64,000 nt of DNA from Phocaeicola vulgatus ATCC 8482 (GCF_000012825.1 NC_009614.1:4898001-4962000); one strand, 5' to 3'. Positions 37,006-47,007 are shown, numbered from the stretch's first letter. The notes: generated by a model from the sequence alone, not told the origin. Numbers and translations: made by a program.

Positions 37006-37013
37006 TACTTTTG
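37006..37013 (+). promoter_or_regulatory. -7 box for gltB-gltD-asnB
   Basis: TACTTTTG matches TAnnTTTG and is 52 bp before the gltB ATG. A -33 TTTG is not evident, which would be consistent with an activated promoter. Confidence 0.45.
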
Positions 37014-37065
37014 CAGAACAATATGAAATACAAACCAGCATTATTATAAACTAAAGATAGCAATA

Positions 37066-40000
37066 ATGGTAAAAACAGAGCAAACAGGTCTTTATGACGC
37101 AACCAACGAACATGACGCTTGCGGCGTAGGCATGGTAGTCAACATTCATGGCAACAAGTCGCATGAACTGGTAGACTCCGCATTAAAGGTATTGGAAAAC
37201 ATGCGCCACCGAGGCGCGGAAGGAGCCGATAACAAAACCGGCGACGGAGCCGGAATCATGCTACAGATTCCCCACGAATTCATCCTCCTGCAAGGCATCC
37301 CCGTACCCGAAAAAGGAAAATACGGAACCGGACTCGTATTTCTGCCCAAAGACGAAAAAGAGCAAGCCGGCATCCTGAGCATTATGATTGAAGAAATAGA
37401 ACGCGAAGGACTTACCTTGATGCACCTGCGCAATGTGCCCACCAACCCCGCCTGCCTGGGCAAGGACGCACGGGCCACCGAACCGGACATCAAACAGGTA
37501 TTTATCACCGGAGTGACAGATGCGGACAGCCTGGAACGCACCCTCTACATCATCCGCAAGAAGATAGAAAAGCGCGTGCGGCACACGGACTTCTACATCG
37601 TTTCGCTATCGGCAAAAAACATTATATATAAAGGTATGCTCTCGTCCATGCAAGTGCGCGAGTACTTCCCGGACCTGACGCAACCCTATTTTACCAGTGG
37701 ATTGGCATTGGTACACTCCCGTTTCAGCACCAACACATTTCCTACATGGAGCCTCGCCCAACCGTTCCGTTTGTTAGCGCACAACGGCGAAATCAATACC
37801 ATCCGCGGTAACCGGGGTTGGATGGAGGCGCGCGAAAGTGTCCTTTCCTCTCCGGCATTGGGGGATGTCAAAGACATCCGTCCCATTATCCAGCCGGGCA
37901 TGAGCGACAGTGCCTCACTGGACAATGTGCTGGAATTTTTTGTGATGTCGGGACTGAGCCTGCCCCATGCCATGGCGATGCTGGTACCCGAATCGTTCAA
38001 CGACAAAAACCCCATCAGTGAAGATTTGAAAGCGTTTTACGAATATCACTCCATCCTGATGGAACCTTGGGACGGGCCTGCCGCACTGCTGTTCAGTGAC
38101 GGACGGTTTGCCGGAGGAATGTTGGACCGCAACGGTCTGCGCCCTGCCCGTTACCTCATTACCAATAATGACATGATGGTAGTGGCCAGTGAAGTAGGCG
38201 TGATGGATTTCGAACCGGGAGAGATTAAAGAGAAAGGGCGTCTGCAACCGGGAAAAATACTGATGATTGATACCGAACAGGGTAAAATATATTATGACGG
38301 TGAACTAAAAGAACAACTGGCATCGGCACGCCCCTATCGCGCCTGGCTGTCTGCCAACCGCATCGAGCTCGATACCTTGAAAAGCGGACGCAAGATAGAC
38401 AACCGGATAGACGGCTATGACCGTATGCTGCGTACCTTCGGATTCTCGCGCGAGGATATAGAACGCACCCTCATGCCGATGTGCAACACAGGAGCCGAAC
38501 CCATCGCCTCTATGGGTAACGACACGCCGCTGGCCGTCCTTTCGGACAGGCCGCAGTTACTGTTCAACTATTTCCGCCAACAGTTTGCCCAAGTGACCAA
38601 TCCCGCCATCGACCCTATCCGTGAAGAGTTAGTCATGTCGCTCACCGAGTACATCGGCGCCGTGGGAATGAATATCCTGGTGCCCAGCGAAAGCCATTGC
38701 AAAATGGTACGCCTGCCTCATCCCGTGCTGAACAACACCCAACTGGACATCCTCTGCAACATCCGGTATAAAGGATTCAATACCGTGAAACTCCCTATCG
38801 TATTCGAGGTGAGCAAGGGAAAAACCGGATTGCAAGAGGCCCTGAACGACCTGTGCAAACAAGCCGAGCAATCCGTTACCGACGGAGTGAACTATATCAT
38901 TCTGAGCGACCGTTTTGTGGACGACACCCATGCCGCCATCCCGTCGCTACTGGCAGTTAGCGCTGTCCATCATCACCTCATCTCCGTTCAGAAACGCGTG
39001 CAAACCGCATTGATTGTAGAAAGCGGCGAGATTCGCGAGGTGATGCACGCCGCCCTGTTGCTGGGATATGGCGCCAGTGCCATCAATCCCTACATGGCCT
39101 TCGCCGTACTGGATGAACTGGTGAGGAAAGGCGATGTGCAGATGAATTACGAAACGGCCGAGAAGAATTATATCAAGGCCATCCGCAAGGGCTTGTTCAA
39201 GATCATGAGCAAGATGGGCATTTCTACCATCCGTTCCTATCGGGGCGCAAAGATTTTTGAAGCCGTAGGGGTCAGCGAGGAATTGCTGAGAAGCTATTTC
39301 GGCACACAGACATCCAGCATCGGAGGCATCCGTCTGGAAGAAGTCGCCAGAGACGCCATCGCCCTGCACGATGCCGGATTCGCTGCAAAAGAAGTGAGCG
39401 ACATTTTACCGCACAACGGACTTTTCTCTTTCCGCAAAGACGGAGAACGGCACGCCTGGAATCCGGAAACCATCTCCACCCTGCAACTGGCCACCCGGCT
39501 GGGCAGCTACAAGAAGTTCAAGGAATTCACCTCCATGGTAGATGGAAAAGATTCCCCCCTCTTCCTGCGCGACTTCTTCGGACACAAACGAAACCCCATT
39601 GATATTGAAAAGGTGGAGCCGGTAGAAAACATCGTGAAACATTTCGTGACAGGAGCCATGTCCTTCGGCGCTATCAGCAAGGAGGCACATGAGGCGCTGG
39701 CACTGGCCATGAACAAACTGGGCGCACGCAGCAATACGGGTGAAGGAGGTGAGGACAGCGACCGCATTACCGGCACTTACCAGGGTATCTCACTTTGCAG
39801 CAAGACCAAGCAGATAGCATCGGGACGCTTCGGAGTCACCGCCGAATACCTGGTCCATGCCGAAGAGATCCAGATAAAGGTGGCCCAAGGCGCCAAGCCG
39901 GGAGAAGGAGGACAACTGCCGGGATTCAAGGTAGACGAGGTGATTGCCAAAACCCGCCACTCCATTCCGGGCATCTCGCTCATTTCCCCTCCACCCCATC

Positions 40001-41544
40001 ATGACATTTATTCCATCGAAGATTTGGCCCAGTTGATTTTCGACCTGAAAAACGTAAATCCACAGGCACGAATCAGCGTGAAACTGGTAGCCGAAAGCGG
40101 CGTAGGAACCATTGCCGCCGGAGTAGCCAAAGCGAAAGCCGACCTGATTGTCATTTCGGGAGCGGAAGGAGGAACCGGCGCGTCGCCTGCATCGAGTATG
40201 CGGTATGCAGGTATCTCGCCCGAAATAGGACTGAGCGAGACGCAACAGACCTTGGTGTTGAACGGACTCCGCGGACAAGTGAAACTGCAAGTGGACGGAC
40301 AGTTGAAAACCGGACGGGATATTATCAACATGGCCTTGCTGGGTGCGGAAGAATTCGGTTTCGGTACCACCGCATTGATTGTACTGGGATGCGTCATGAT
40401 GCGCAAGTGCCACACCAACACCTGTCCCGTAGGCGTGGCCACCCAAGACCCCGAACTCCGCAAACATTTCCGCGGACACTATGAATATGTAGTGAATTAT
40501 TTCACTTTCCTGGCACAGGAAGTACGCGAATATCTGGCCGAAATGGGATTCACCCGGTTGGAGGATATCATCGGACGGACAGACCTGATTGAAATACAAC
40601 AAGCACCAAGTGAGAAGAAATCCTCACTATTGGATTTCAGCAGACTGCTACACCGGGTGGACAACGGAGCTGCCATACACCATGTCATGGAACAGAAGCA
40701 CGACATTGCCCATGTGAAGGATGTGACCATACTGGCCGCCGCCAGGGATGCCATAGAAAACGGAAAAGAAATTTCCCTGGAATACACCATCGCCAATACG
40801 GACCGTTCGGTAGGCGCCATGCTGGCAGGAGCGGTTGCCAAGAAATACGGGCAGGCAGGACTTCCGGAACAGACCATCCACATCAAATTCAAAGGTTCGG
40901 CAGGCCAAAGTTTCGGTGCGTTCCTGACCCACGGCATCAGTTTCAAGCTGGAAGGCGAAGCGAATGACTACCTGGGAAAAGGACTGAGCGGCGGACGCAT
41001 TGCTGTACTGCCCCCCGTGCGCAGCAATTTCGATGCGGAAAAGAATACCATCGCCGGAAACACCCTGTTGTATGGCGCTACTGACGGCGAGGTGTATATC
41101 AACGGACGGGTGGGCGAACGCTTCGCTGTCCGCAATTCCGGTGTGACGGCCGTGGTAGAGGGTGTAGGCGACCACTGTTGCGAATACATGACCGGAGGAC
41201 GGGTCGTGGTACTGGGGGAAACCGGACGGAATTTCGCTGCCGGGATGAGTGGCGGCGTGGCTTACGTGTGGGACAAGAACCACAACTTCGATTATTTCTG
41301 CAACATGGAGATGGTGGAGCTCTCGCTTATCGAGGAGGCATCTTACCGGAAGGAACTGCATGAACTGATCCGTCAGCATTACCTCTATACCGGCTCCAAA
41401 CTGGCAAGAACGATGTTGGATGACTGGAATCGCTATGTGGATGAATTTATTCAGGTAGTACCTATCGAATATAAACGAGTATTGCAAGAAGAACAAATGC
41501 GTAAGCTGCAACAAAAAATAGCTGATGTACAAAGAGATTATTAA
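37066..41544 (+). CDS. gltB: Glutamate synthase large subunit
   Basis: The 1492-residue protein has an 18-residue leader before Cys19 in DACGVGMVVNIHG, the N-terminal nucleophile of its class II glutaminase after processing. It then has the central and FMN-binding synthase domains (ISVKLVAESGVGTIAAGVAK) and the 3Fe-4S ligands in CVMMRKCHTNTCPVG. The C-terminal GXGXG beta-helix region contains GLSGGRIAVLPP and GMSGGVAYVWD. It moves the glutamine amide to 2-oxoglutarate, forming two glutamates, with electrons from GltD. gltD starts 24 bp later, in an operon divergent from dapF. Confidence 0.97.
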   Translation: MVKTEQTGLYDATNEHDACGVGMVVNIHGNKSHELVDSALKVLENMRHRGAEGADNKTGDGAGIMLQIPHEFILLQGIPVPEKGKYGTGLVFLPKDEKEQAGILSIMIEEIEREGLTLMHLRNVPTNPACLGKDARATEPDIKQVFITGVTDADSLERTLYIIRKKIEKRVRHTDFYIVSLSAKNIIYKGMLSSMQVREYFPDLTQPYFTSGLALVHSRFSTNTFPTWSLAQPFRLLAHNGEINTIRGNRGWMEARESVLSSPALGDVKDIRPIIQPGMSDSASLDNVLEFFVMSGLSLPHAMAMLVPESFNDKNPISEDLKAFYEYHSILMEPWDGPAALLFSDGRFAGGMLDRNGLRPARYLITNNDMMVVASEVGVMDFEPGEIKEKGRLQPGKILMIDTEQGKIYYDGELKEQLASARPYRAWLSANRIELDTLKSGRKIDNRIDGYDRMLRTFGFSREDIERTLMPMCNTGAEPIASMGNDTPLAVLSDRPQLLFNYFRQQFAQVTNPAIDPIREELVMSLTEYIGAVGMNILVPSESHCKMVRLPHPVLNNTQLDILCNIRYKGFNTVKLPIVFEVSKGKTGLQEALNDLCKQAEQSVTDGVNYIILSDRFVDDTHAAIPSLLAVSAVHHHLISVQKRVQTALIVESGEIREVMHAALLLGYGASAINPYMAFAVLDELVRKGDVQMNYETAEKNYIKAIRKGLFKIMSKMGISTIRSYRGAKIFEAVGVSEELLRSYFGTQTSSIGGIRLEEVARDAIALHDAGFAAKEVSDILPHNGLFSFRKDGERHAWNPETISTLQLATRLGSYKKFKEFTSMVDGKDSPLFLRDFFGHKRNPIDIEKVEPVENIVKHFVTGAMSFGAISKEAHEALALAMNKLGARSNTGEGGEDSDRITGTYQGISLCSKTKQIASGRFGVTAEYLVHAEEIQIKVAQGAKPGEGGQLPGFKVDEVIAKTRHSIPGISLISPPPHHDIYSIEDLAQLIFDLKNVNPQARISVKLVAESGVGTIAAGVAKAKADLIVISGAEGGTGASPASSMRYAGISPEIGLSETQQTLVLNGLRGQVKLQVDGQLKTGRDIINMALLGAEEFGFGTTALIVLGCVMMRKCHTNTCPVGVATQDPELRKHFRGHYEYVVNYFTFLAQEVREYLAEMGFTRLEDIIGRTDLIEIQQAPSEKKSSLLDFSRLLHRVDNGAAIHHVMEQKHDIAHVKDVTILAAARDAIENGKEISLEYTIANTDRSVGAMLAGAVAKKYGQAGLPEQTIHIKFKGSAGQSFGAFLTHGISFKLEGEANDYLGKGLSGGRIAVLPPVRSNFDAEKNTIAGNTLLYGATDGEVYINGRVGERFAVRNSGVTAVVEGVGDHCCEYMTGGRVVVLGETGRNFAAGMSGGVAYVWDKNHNFDYFCNMEMVELSLIEEASYRKELHELIRQHYLYTGSKLARTMLDDWNRYVDEFIQVVPIEYKRVLQEEQMRKLQQKIADVQRDY

Positions 41545-41568
41545 CGACAAAAGAAATACAACAAAGAT

Positions 41569-42909
41569 ATGGGAAATCCAAAAGCATTTTTAACTATACC
41601 GCGTCAGGAAGCGGGCTACCGTCCCATCCACGACCGGATATCAGATTATAGCGAGGTAGAACAGACTCTGAACAGCCGTGACCGGAAACTTCAAGCCTCA
41701 CGCTGCATGGACTGCGGCGTTCCCTTCTGCCACTGGGCTTGTCCGCTGGGCAACAAGCAGCCCGAATTTCAAGATGCCCTCTACAAAGGCAAATGGGAGG
41801 AAGCCTACAAGATATTGAACGAAACCAACGATTTTCCTGAGTTCACCGGCCGCATCTGCCCCGCCCTCTGCGAAAAGAGTTGCGTGCTGAAACTGAGCAT
41901 GGACTCTCCCGTCACCATCCGCGAGAACGAAGCGGCCATTGCCGAAGCAGCCTTCCGCGAAGGTTACATCAAGCCCCGGAACATTGAACGCAACGGACGG
42001 AAAGTAGCCATTATCGGCGCCGGGCCCGCCGGACTGGCCGCCGCCAACCAGCTCAACGGAAAAGGGTACACAGTGACCGTCTTCGACAAGAATGAGGCTC
42101 CCGGCGGCCTGCTACGTTACGGCATCCCCAACTTCAAGCTGCACAAGCCCATCATCGACCGCCGTATCCGGGTGATGGAAGAAGAAGGCATCCACTTCAA
42201 AATGAACAACGATGTGGATGTGCGGCAACTCCCCGAAGGTTTTGACGCCTACTGCATCTGCACCGGAGCTCCGACCGCCCGTGACCTCCCTGTCCCCGGA
42301 CGCGAACTGAAAGGCATCCACCCGGCACTGGACATGCTGGCGCAACAAAACCGTATCCTTGCCGGCATGACGTTCCCGAAAGAACAACTGGTTACTGCCA
42401 AAGGGAAAAAAGTACTGGTCATCGGCGGAGGGGATACCGGCAGCGACTGCATAGGGACCAGCAACCGGCAAGGTGCCCTAAGCGTCACCCAAATAGAAAT
42501 CATGCCCCAGCCGCCCGTAGGACAGAATCCTGCCACTCCATGGCCCCAATTCCCCGTCGTACTGAAAACCACCTCTTCTCACGAAGAAGGGTGCAGCCGC
42601 CTATGGTCTCTCGCCACCCGTAAGTTTTTAGGCAAAAACGGTAAAGTGTGCGGTGTGGAAGTGGAACCGGTGGAATGGACTCCGAGTCCCGACGGCGGCC
42701 GCCCTGTCATGAAGCCCACCGGAAAGGTGGAAGTGATTGAAGCCGACCTGGTTCTTCTGGCAATGGGATTCCTAAAGCCCGAACATCCCCAATTCGCCGA
42801 AAACGTATTCGTAGCCGGCGATGCAGCAAGCGGAGCCAGCCTGGTGGTACGCGCCATTGCCAGCGGACGGAAAGCGGCAACGGACATAGACAGTTATCTC
42901 AATAAATAA
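41569..42909 (+). CDS. gltD: Glutamate synthase small subunit
   Basis: The 446-residue flavoprotein delivers NAD(P)H electrons to GltB. It has two N-terminal cysteine clusters for 4Fe-4S centres (CMDCGVPFCHWACPLGNKQP, and CPALCEKSCVL). The FAD-binding dinucleotide fold is IIGAGPAGLAAA and the second, NAD(P)H-binding fold is VIGGGDTGSDC. The C-terminal VFVAGDAASGASLVVRAIA is the expected FAD-closing motif. Spacing of 24 bp after gltB and 16 bp before asnB indicates one operon. The length is close to the usual 470. Confidence 0.97.
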   Translation: MGNPKAFLTIPRQEAGYRPIHDRISDYSEVEQTLNSRDRKLQASRCMDCGVPFCHWACPLGNKQPEFQDALYKGKWEEAYKILNETNDFPEFTGRICPALCEKSCVLKLSMDSPVTIRENEAAIAEAAFREGYIKPRNIERNGRKVAIIGAGPAGLAAANQLNGKGYTVTVFDKNEAPGGLLRYGIPNFKLHKPIIDRRIRVMEEEGIHFKMNNDVDVRQLPEGFDAYCICTGAPTARDLPVPGRELKGIHPALDMLAQQNRILAGMTFPKEQLVTAKGKKVLVIGGGDTGSDCIGTSNRQGALSVTQIEIMPQPPVGQNPATPWPQFPVVLKTTSSHEEGCSRLWSLATRKFLGKNGKVCGVEVEPVEWTPSPDGGRPVMKPTGKVEVIEADLVLLAMGFLKPEHPQFAENVFVAGDAASGASLVVRAIASGRKAATDIDSYLNK

Positions 42910-42925
42910 ATCAACAAATACAATT

Positions 42926-44596
42926 ATGTGTGGAATCGTAGGAATATTCAAGATAAAGCAACAAACGCAGGAACTGCGTCAGAAGGCATTGAAAATGTCA
43001 CAAAAGCTCCGCCACCGCGGGCCGGACTGGAGCGGCATCTACGTAGGCGACTCTGCCATCCTGGCCCATGAACGCCTCTCCATCGTAGACCCTCAAAGCG
43101 GAGGGCAACCCCTATATAGTCCCGACCGGAAACAAATCCTCGCCGTGAACGGAGAAATCTACAACCATCGGGATGTTCGTGCAAAGTACGCCGAAAAATA
43201 TGATTTCCATACCGGAAGCGATTGCGAAGTCATCCTTGCCCTTTACCGTGACAAAGGTATTCACTTCCTCGAAGAGCTGAACGGCATCTTCGCCTTCGCC
43301 CTTTATGATGAGGAGAAAGACGATTTCCTCATTGCCCGCGACCCCATCGGAGTCATACCTTTATATATAGGTAAGGATAAGGACGGCAAAATATACTGCG
43401 CCAGCGAGTTGAAAGCCCTCGAAGGGTTCTGTGATGAATACGAACCCTTCCTTCCCGGCCATTACTATTGGGGAAAAGAAGGCAAGATGACCCGCTGGTA
43501 CGTCCGCGACTGGTTTGAATACGAAGCCGTGAAAAACAACAATGCCTATTCCCTGGACATACACGACGGACTGGAAGAGGCCGTTAAACGCCAACTGATG
43601 AGTGATGTGCCCTACGGCGTACTTCTTTCCGGCGGTCTGGACAGTTCCGTCATCTCTGCCATTGCCAAGAAATATGCAGGCAAACGGGTAGAAACCGACA
43701 ATAAAAAAGATGCCTGGTGGCCTCAGCTCCATTCCTTTGCCATCGGTCTGGAAGGTGCGCCCGACCTGATAAAAGCCCGCGAAGTGGCCCGCTTTATCGG
43801 AACCGTGCATCATGAAATCCACTATACCATCCAAGAAGGATTGGACGCTATCCGCGACGTCATTTACTACATCGAGACTTACGATGTCACCACCGTTCGC
43901 GCCTCTACCCCGATGTATTTGCTGGCACGCGTCATTAAAAGCATGGGAATCAAAATGGTGCTGAGTGGCGAAGGGGCTGATGAAGTGTTCGGCGGCTATC
44001 TCTATTTCCACAAAGCCCCTACAGCCCAAGCCTTTCATGAAGAAACCGTGCGTAAACTAGGCAAACTCCACCTCTATGACTGCCTCCGTGCCAATAAATC
44101 CCTCGCAGCATGGGGAGTGGAAGGCCGAGTGCCTTTCCTGGACAAAGATTTTCTGGACATAGCCATGCGCCTCAATCCCGAGGCAAAGATGTGCCCCGGA
44201 AGCACCATCGAAAAGAAAATAGTCCGCAAAGCCTTTGCAGACATGTTGCCCGACAGTGTAGCATGGCGACAGAAAGAGCAGTTCAGCGACGGCGTGGGCT
44301 ATAGTTGGATTGATACACTGAAAGCCCTTACCGCCGAAGCCGTCAGTGACGAGCAAATGGCGCACGCAGCCGAACGGTTTCCTATCAATACGCCGCAAAA
44401 CAAGGAAGAATACTACTATCGCAGCATCTTCCAGGAGCACTTTCCCAGTGAAAGCGCAGCCCGCAGCGTGCCAAGCGTGCCCAGTGTGGCATGTTCTACA
44501 GCCGAAGCCCTTGCGTGGGACGCCGCCTTCAAGAACATGAACGAACCAAGCGGACGGGCCGTGAAGGGAGTGCACGAAGAAGCATATGATTCATAA
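42926..44596 (+). CDS. asnB: Asparagine synthase, glutamine-hydrolysing
   Basis: The 556-residue protein starts MCGIVGIFKI, with Cys2 as glutaminase nucleophile, followed by RHRGPDWSG and NGEIYNH in the class II glutaminase domain (1-200). The synthetase domain has the ATP pyrophosphatase loop LLSGGLDSSVISA. It makes asparagine from aspartate, ATP and glutamine in the cytoplasm. It lies 16 bp after gltD, an uncommon operon partner that ties asparagine supply to GOGAT expression. A stretch of the C-terminus is rich in Ser, Val and Pro (ARSVPSVPSVACS). A second, fragmentary copy of its 3' end is found at 47279. Confidence 0.96.
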   Translation: MCGIVGIFKIKQQTQELRQKALKMSQKLRHRGPDWSGIYVGDSAILAHERLSIVDPQSGGQPLYSPDRKQILAVNGEIYNHRDVRAKYAEKYDFHTGSDCEVILALYRDKGIHFLEELNGIFAFALYDEEKDDFLIARDPIGVIPLYIGKDKDGKIYCASELKALEGFCDEYEPFLPGHYYWGKEGKMTRWYVRDWFEYEAVKNNNAYSLDIHDGLEEAVKRQLMSDVPYGVLLSGGLDSSVISAIAKKYAGKRVETDNKKDAWWPQLHSFAIGLEGAPDLIKAREVARFIGTVHHEIHYTIQEGLDAIRDVIYYIETYDVTTVRASTPMYLLARVIKSMGIKMVLSGEGADEVFGGYLYFHKAPTAQAFHEETVRKLGKLHLYDCLRANKSLAAWGVEGRVPFLDKDFLDIAMRLNPEAKMCPGSTIEKKIVRKAFADMLPDSVAWRQKEQFSDGVGYSWIDTLKALTAEAVSDEQMAHAAERFPINTPQNKEEYYYRSIFQEHFPSESAARSVPSVPSVACSTAEALAWDAAFKNMNEPSGRAVKGVHEEAYDS

Positions 44597-44778
44597 TATG
44601 GCAACGTGAGTCTGATTCCAACAATTTCATGCATACAAAGAAGAGATGCTTTGCACCCCGAAATCTTGCGCGGCCTTGCCTTCGAAAAGAGGAAGGCTGC
44701 GCGGTGCTTTTGCCAACGTTTTCGAAATAGAGTGGAAAAAACAGCCCTTTCCATGCCGGGTATCAGAAAAAAATGGTG

Positions 44779-44786
44779 TAACTTTG
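44779..44786 (+). promoter_or_regulatory. -7 box in front of the chimeric pseudogene
   Basis: TAACTTTG matches TAnnTTTG and lies 28 bp before the ATG at 44815. The rest of 44597-44814 shows no gene. Confidence 0.4.
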
Positions 44787-44814
44787 TATAGCTATAAAAA
44801 AGAGAAGAAGAAAG

Positions 44815-45409
44815 ATGGAAACAAAAAAAGCGCCTCAAATCCCTTACGGCATCTCGGACTTTGTGCGGATGCGGACTGAAAATTATTATTATGTGGACAA
44901 GACCATGTATTTGCCCATGATTGAAGATTTTCCACATCCCTGGAGGCATGCCCACCTATCAGATATATGTTCGACCCATGAGTCTGACCCGCACCCTGCA
45001 ATGGCAAAAAGAAGAAAAATCCTCACTTGTACATGCACAGGATCTTAGCAAGATTGAGCAAACAGGTTTAAGCAAACAAGCCAAAGGCGTTTTGCTGGCA
45101 CCATCGGCTGACAAACTAAAAGCTATCGTTTGGATAAATGGAGAAGAAGTACCTGTTCTGATGAAACAAGAGATAAAAGAGTACTTCGATGCTACCGAAT
45201 ACGGCAATGCCTATCTGCTGACCGTGGATATGCCCAGACACCAGAAAAATATTCTCCCCTACCGAATATTTAAAGTAGAGTTAACTGATTTAGAGAATGG
45301 TGACCGTGGAGAAGGGCTTTATTATATGGAAAAAGAGAACTATATAGGGACATTCATTAAATATTACAAAATCAGCCAACTAATTCATACACAAAGTATT
45401 GCGAATTAG
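44815..45409 (+). pseudogene. Chimeric gene debris: AAA-ATPase-like N-terminus joined to an unknown C-terminus
   Basis: The first frame (44815-45048) opens with PYGISDFVRMRTENYYYVDK, the N-terminus typical of the AAA-ATPase_like/DUF1703 proteins common in Bacteroides. The sequence stops resembling that family before the expected Walker A region, where YFxRPRRFGKS is normal, and ends at 45048. A second overlapping frame (44921-45409) continues to the terminator with LSKQAKGVLLAPSADKLKAI and similar sequence that I do not recognise. No single frame gives a complete protein. It appears to be a 5' remnant of one gene fused to a 3' remnant of another, next to an IS. The -7 box upstream may still be active. 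Confidence 0.6.
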
Positions 45410-45421
45410 TTGGCTTTTTTG
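45374..45421 (+). terminator. Strong intrinsic terminator
   Basis: A perfect 13-bp stem pairs AGCCAACTAATTC (45374-45386) with GAATTAGTTGGCT (45403-45415) around a 16-nt loop and runs into TTTTTT. The stop codon of the upstream frame (TAG at 45407-45409) lies inside the stem. Confidence 0.88.
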
Positions 45422-45491
45422 TATCTTTAGGTATTCCCCCGAAAATAAGATTTGACGGCCAAAACGGGGGAAATATCCAAACTAATAAGAT

Positions 45492-46850
45492 ATGGCAAAG
45501 ATAGTGAATATTTCAGAAATTCACCCTACTTTGGGTTTTACAGAATTTGATATTCTGGAAAAATACCGCAAGAGTTTTAATGAGAGTGAGCTTGGCAAGC
45601 TTCATTCGGTCTTTCCGTTTGAATGTATGGCAAAAGCCGCCGGCCTGTCGGACCGGCGCCTGGGACGCAGGAACAGATTCAGTCCTTCCGCAAAGATCGC
45701 CCTTATGGTCCTGAAGGCATACACCGGATTCTCCGACAGGCAACTGGTGGAACATCTGAACGGGAACATACACTACCAGATTTTCTGTGGAATTATGATT
45801 CCCCCGTCCCTTCCCATAACCAACTTCAAGATAGTCAGTGCCATCCGTAATGAGATAGCATCCCGCCTTGACATTGATTCTTTCCAGGAGCTCCTGGCTT
45901 CACACTGGAAACCTTATCTTGATAACCTTCACGTCTGCATGACCGATGCCACATGCTATGAAAGCCACATGCGTTTTCCTACGGACATGAAACTCCTTTG
46001 GGAAAGCCTCGAATGGCTCTACAGGCATATATGCCGGCATTGCAGGGAGTTGGGCATAAGGCGTCCGCGCAACAAATACAGGAATGTGGCGGAATCCTAT
46101 CTGTCCTACTGCAAGAAAAGAAAGAGGAGAGCTTCAAGGACAAGAATGCTTAAGCGCCGTATGATCAAGCTTCTTGAAAAGCTCCTCAGTCAAAGGGATG
46201 GGATCCATAGCGAGTACGGTGCTTTACTCCGATATACCCAGGATTATCATAAGCGTCTTTCCATCATCAGAAAGGTGCTTGTACAAGAAAAGGAAATGTT
46301 TGAAGGGCGGAAAGTCAGTGACCGCATCGTCAGCATTGACCGTCATTATGTACGTCCCATCGTCAGAGGCAAGGAAACCAAGTCCGTCGAGTTCGGTGCA
46401 AAGGTCAATAATATACAGATAGACGGCATATCGTTCATCGAACACCTCTCGTTCAAGGCATTCAATGAGGGTATACGCTTGAAGGACTGTATCCGTATGC
46501 AGCAGAAGCTTATGAATGTAAGGGTAAGATGTGTGGCTGCCGATTCCATATATGCCAATAATGCCAACAGAAAGTTCTGTACAAAATATGGGATATCCAC
46601 ATCCTTTGTGCGCAAGGGAAGGGCGGCCAAAGATGAGCCTTTGAGGAAGGTGCTTAGAAGCGAACTCTCAAAAGAAAGGGCAACACGGCTTGAAGGAAGC
46701 TTCGGCACTCAAAAGCAACATTACTCGCTCTCAAGGATAAAGGCCAGAAACAGGAAGACGGAAATACTGTGGATTTTCTTTGGAATACATACGGCAAATG
46801 CCATACTGATGATAGAAAAAATCAGAAACAAAACAGCTAAAGCAGCATGA
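45492..46850 (+). CDS. DDE transposase (IS5/IS1182-like)
   Basis: The 452-residue protein appears intact. The N-terminal DUF772-like region includes LGRRNRFSPSAKIALMVLKA and GFSDRQLVEHLNGNI, the target-recognition part of IS5/IS1182-type enzymes. The candidate catalytic triad is Asp in CMTDATCYESH, Asp in RCVAADSIYANN and Glu in TRLEGSFGTQK, spaced as in DDE_Tnp_1 enzymes. A basic stretch (KKRKRRASRTRMLKRRM) near residue 210 should bind DNA. No frameshift is seen, so the element may still move. It lies between a pseudogene and a tRNA gene. The exact IS family needs an ISfinder comparison. Confidence 0.88.
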   Translation: MAKIVNISEIHPTLGFTEFDILEKYRKSFNESELGKLHSVFPFECMAKAAGLSDRRLGRRNRFSPSAKIALMVLKAYTGFSDRQLVEHLNGNIHYQIFCGIMIPPSLPITNFKIVSAIRNEIASRLDIDSFQELLASHWKPYLDNLHVCMTDATCYESHMRFPTDMKLLWESLEWLYRHICRHCRELGIRRPRNKYRNVAESYLSYCKKRKRRASRTRMLKRRMIKLLEKLLSQRDGIHSEYGALLRYTQDYHKRLSIIRKVLVQEKEMFEGRKVSDRIVSIDRHYVRPIVRGKETKSVEFGAKVNNIQIDGISFIEHLSFKAFNEGIRLKDCIRMQQKLMNVRVRCVAADSIYANNANRKFCTKYGISTSFVRKGRAAKDEPLRKVLRSELSKERATRLEGSFGTQKQHYSLSRIKARNRKTEILWIFFGIHTANAILMIEKIRNKTAKAA

Positions 46851-46955
46851 TATGATTTTACTCACAGAATCAGAAGAGGTCATCAGACTTCTTCCGGAAC
46901 GTCATGTCCTGTCGGATAGAAGTATGTGAGAAAGCACGGAAAAATGACAATAAGA

Positions 46956-47007
46956 ATGGCATATGAAATGGTCATGCCCTATCATCTTCATATGCCATCT
47001 TATTTTT
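46956..47007 (+). terminator. Hairpin with T tract downstream of the transposase gene
   Basis: ATGGCATATGAA (46956-46967) pairs perfectly with TTCATATGCCAT (46987-46998) around a 19-nt loop and is followed by CTTATTTTTT. Confidence 0.7.
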
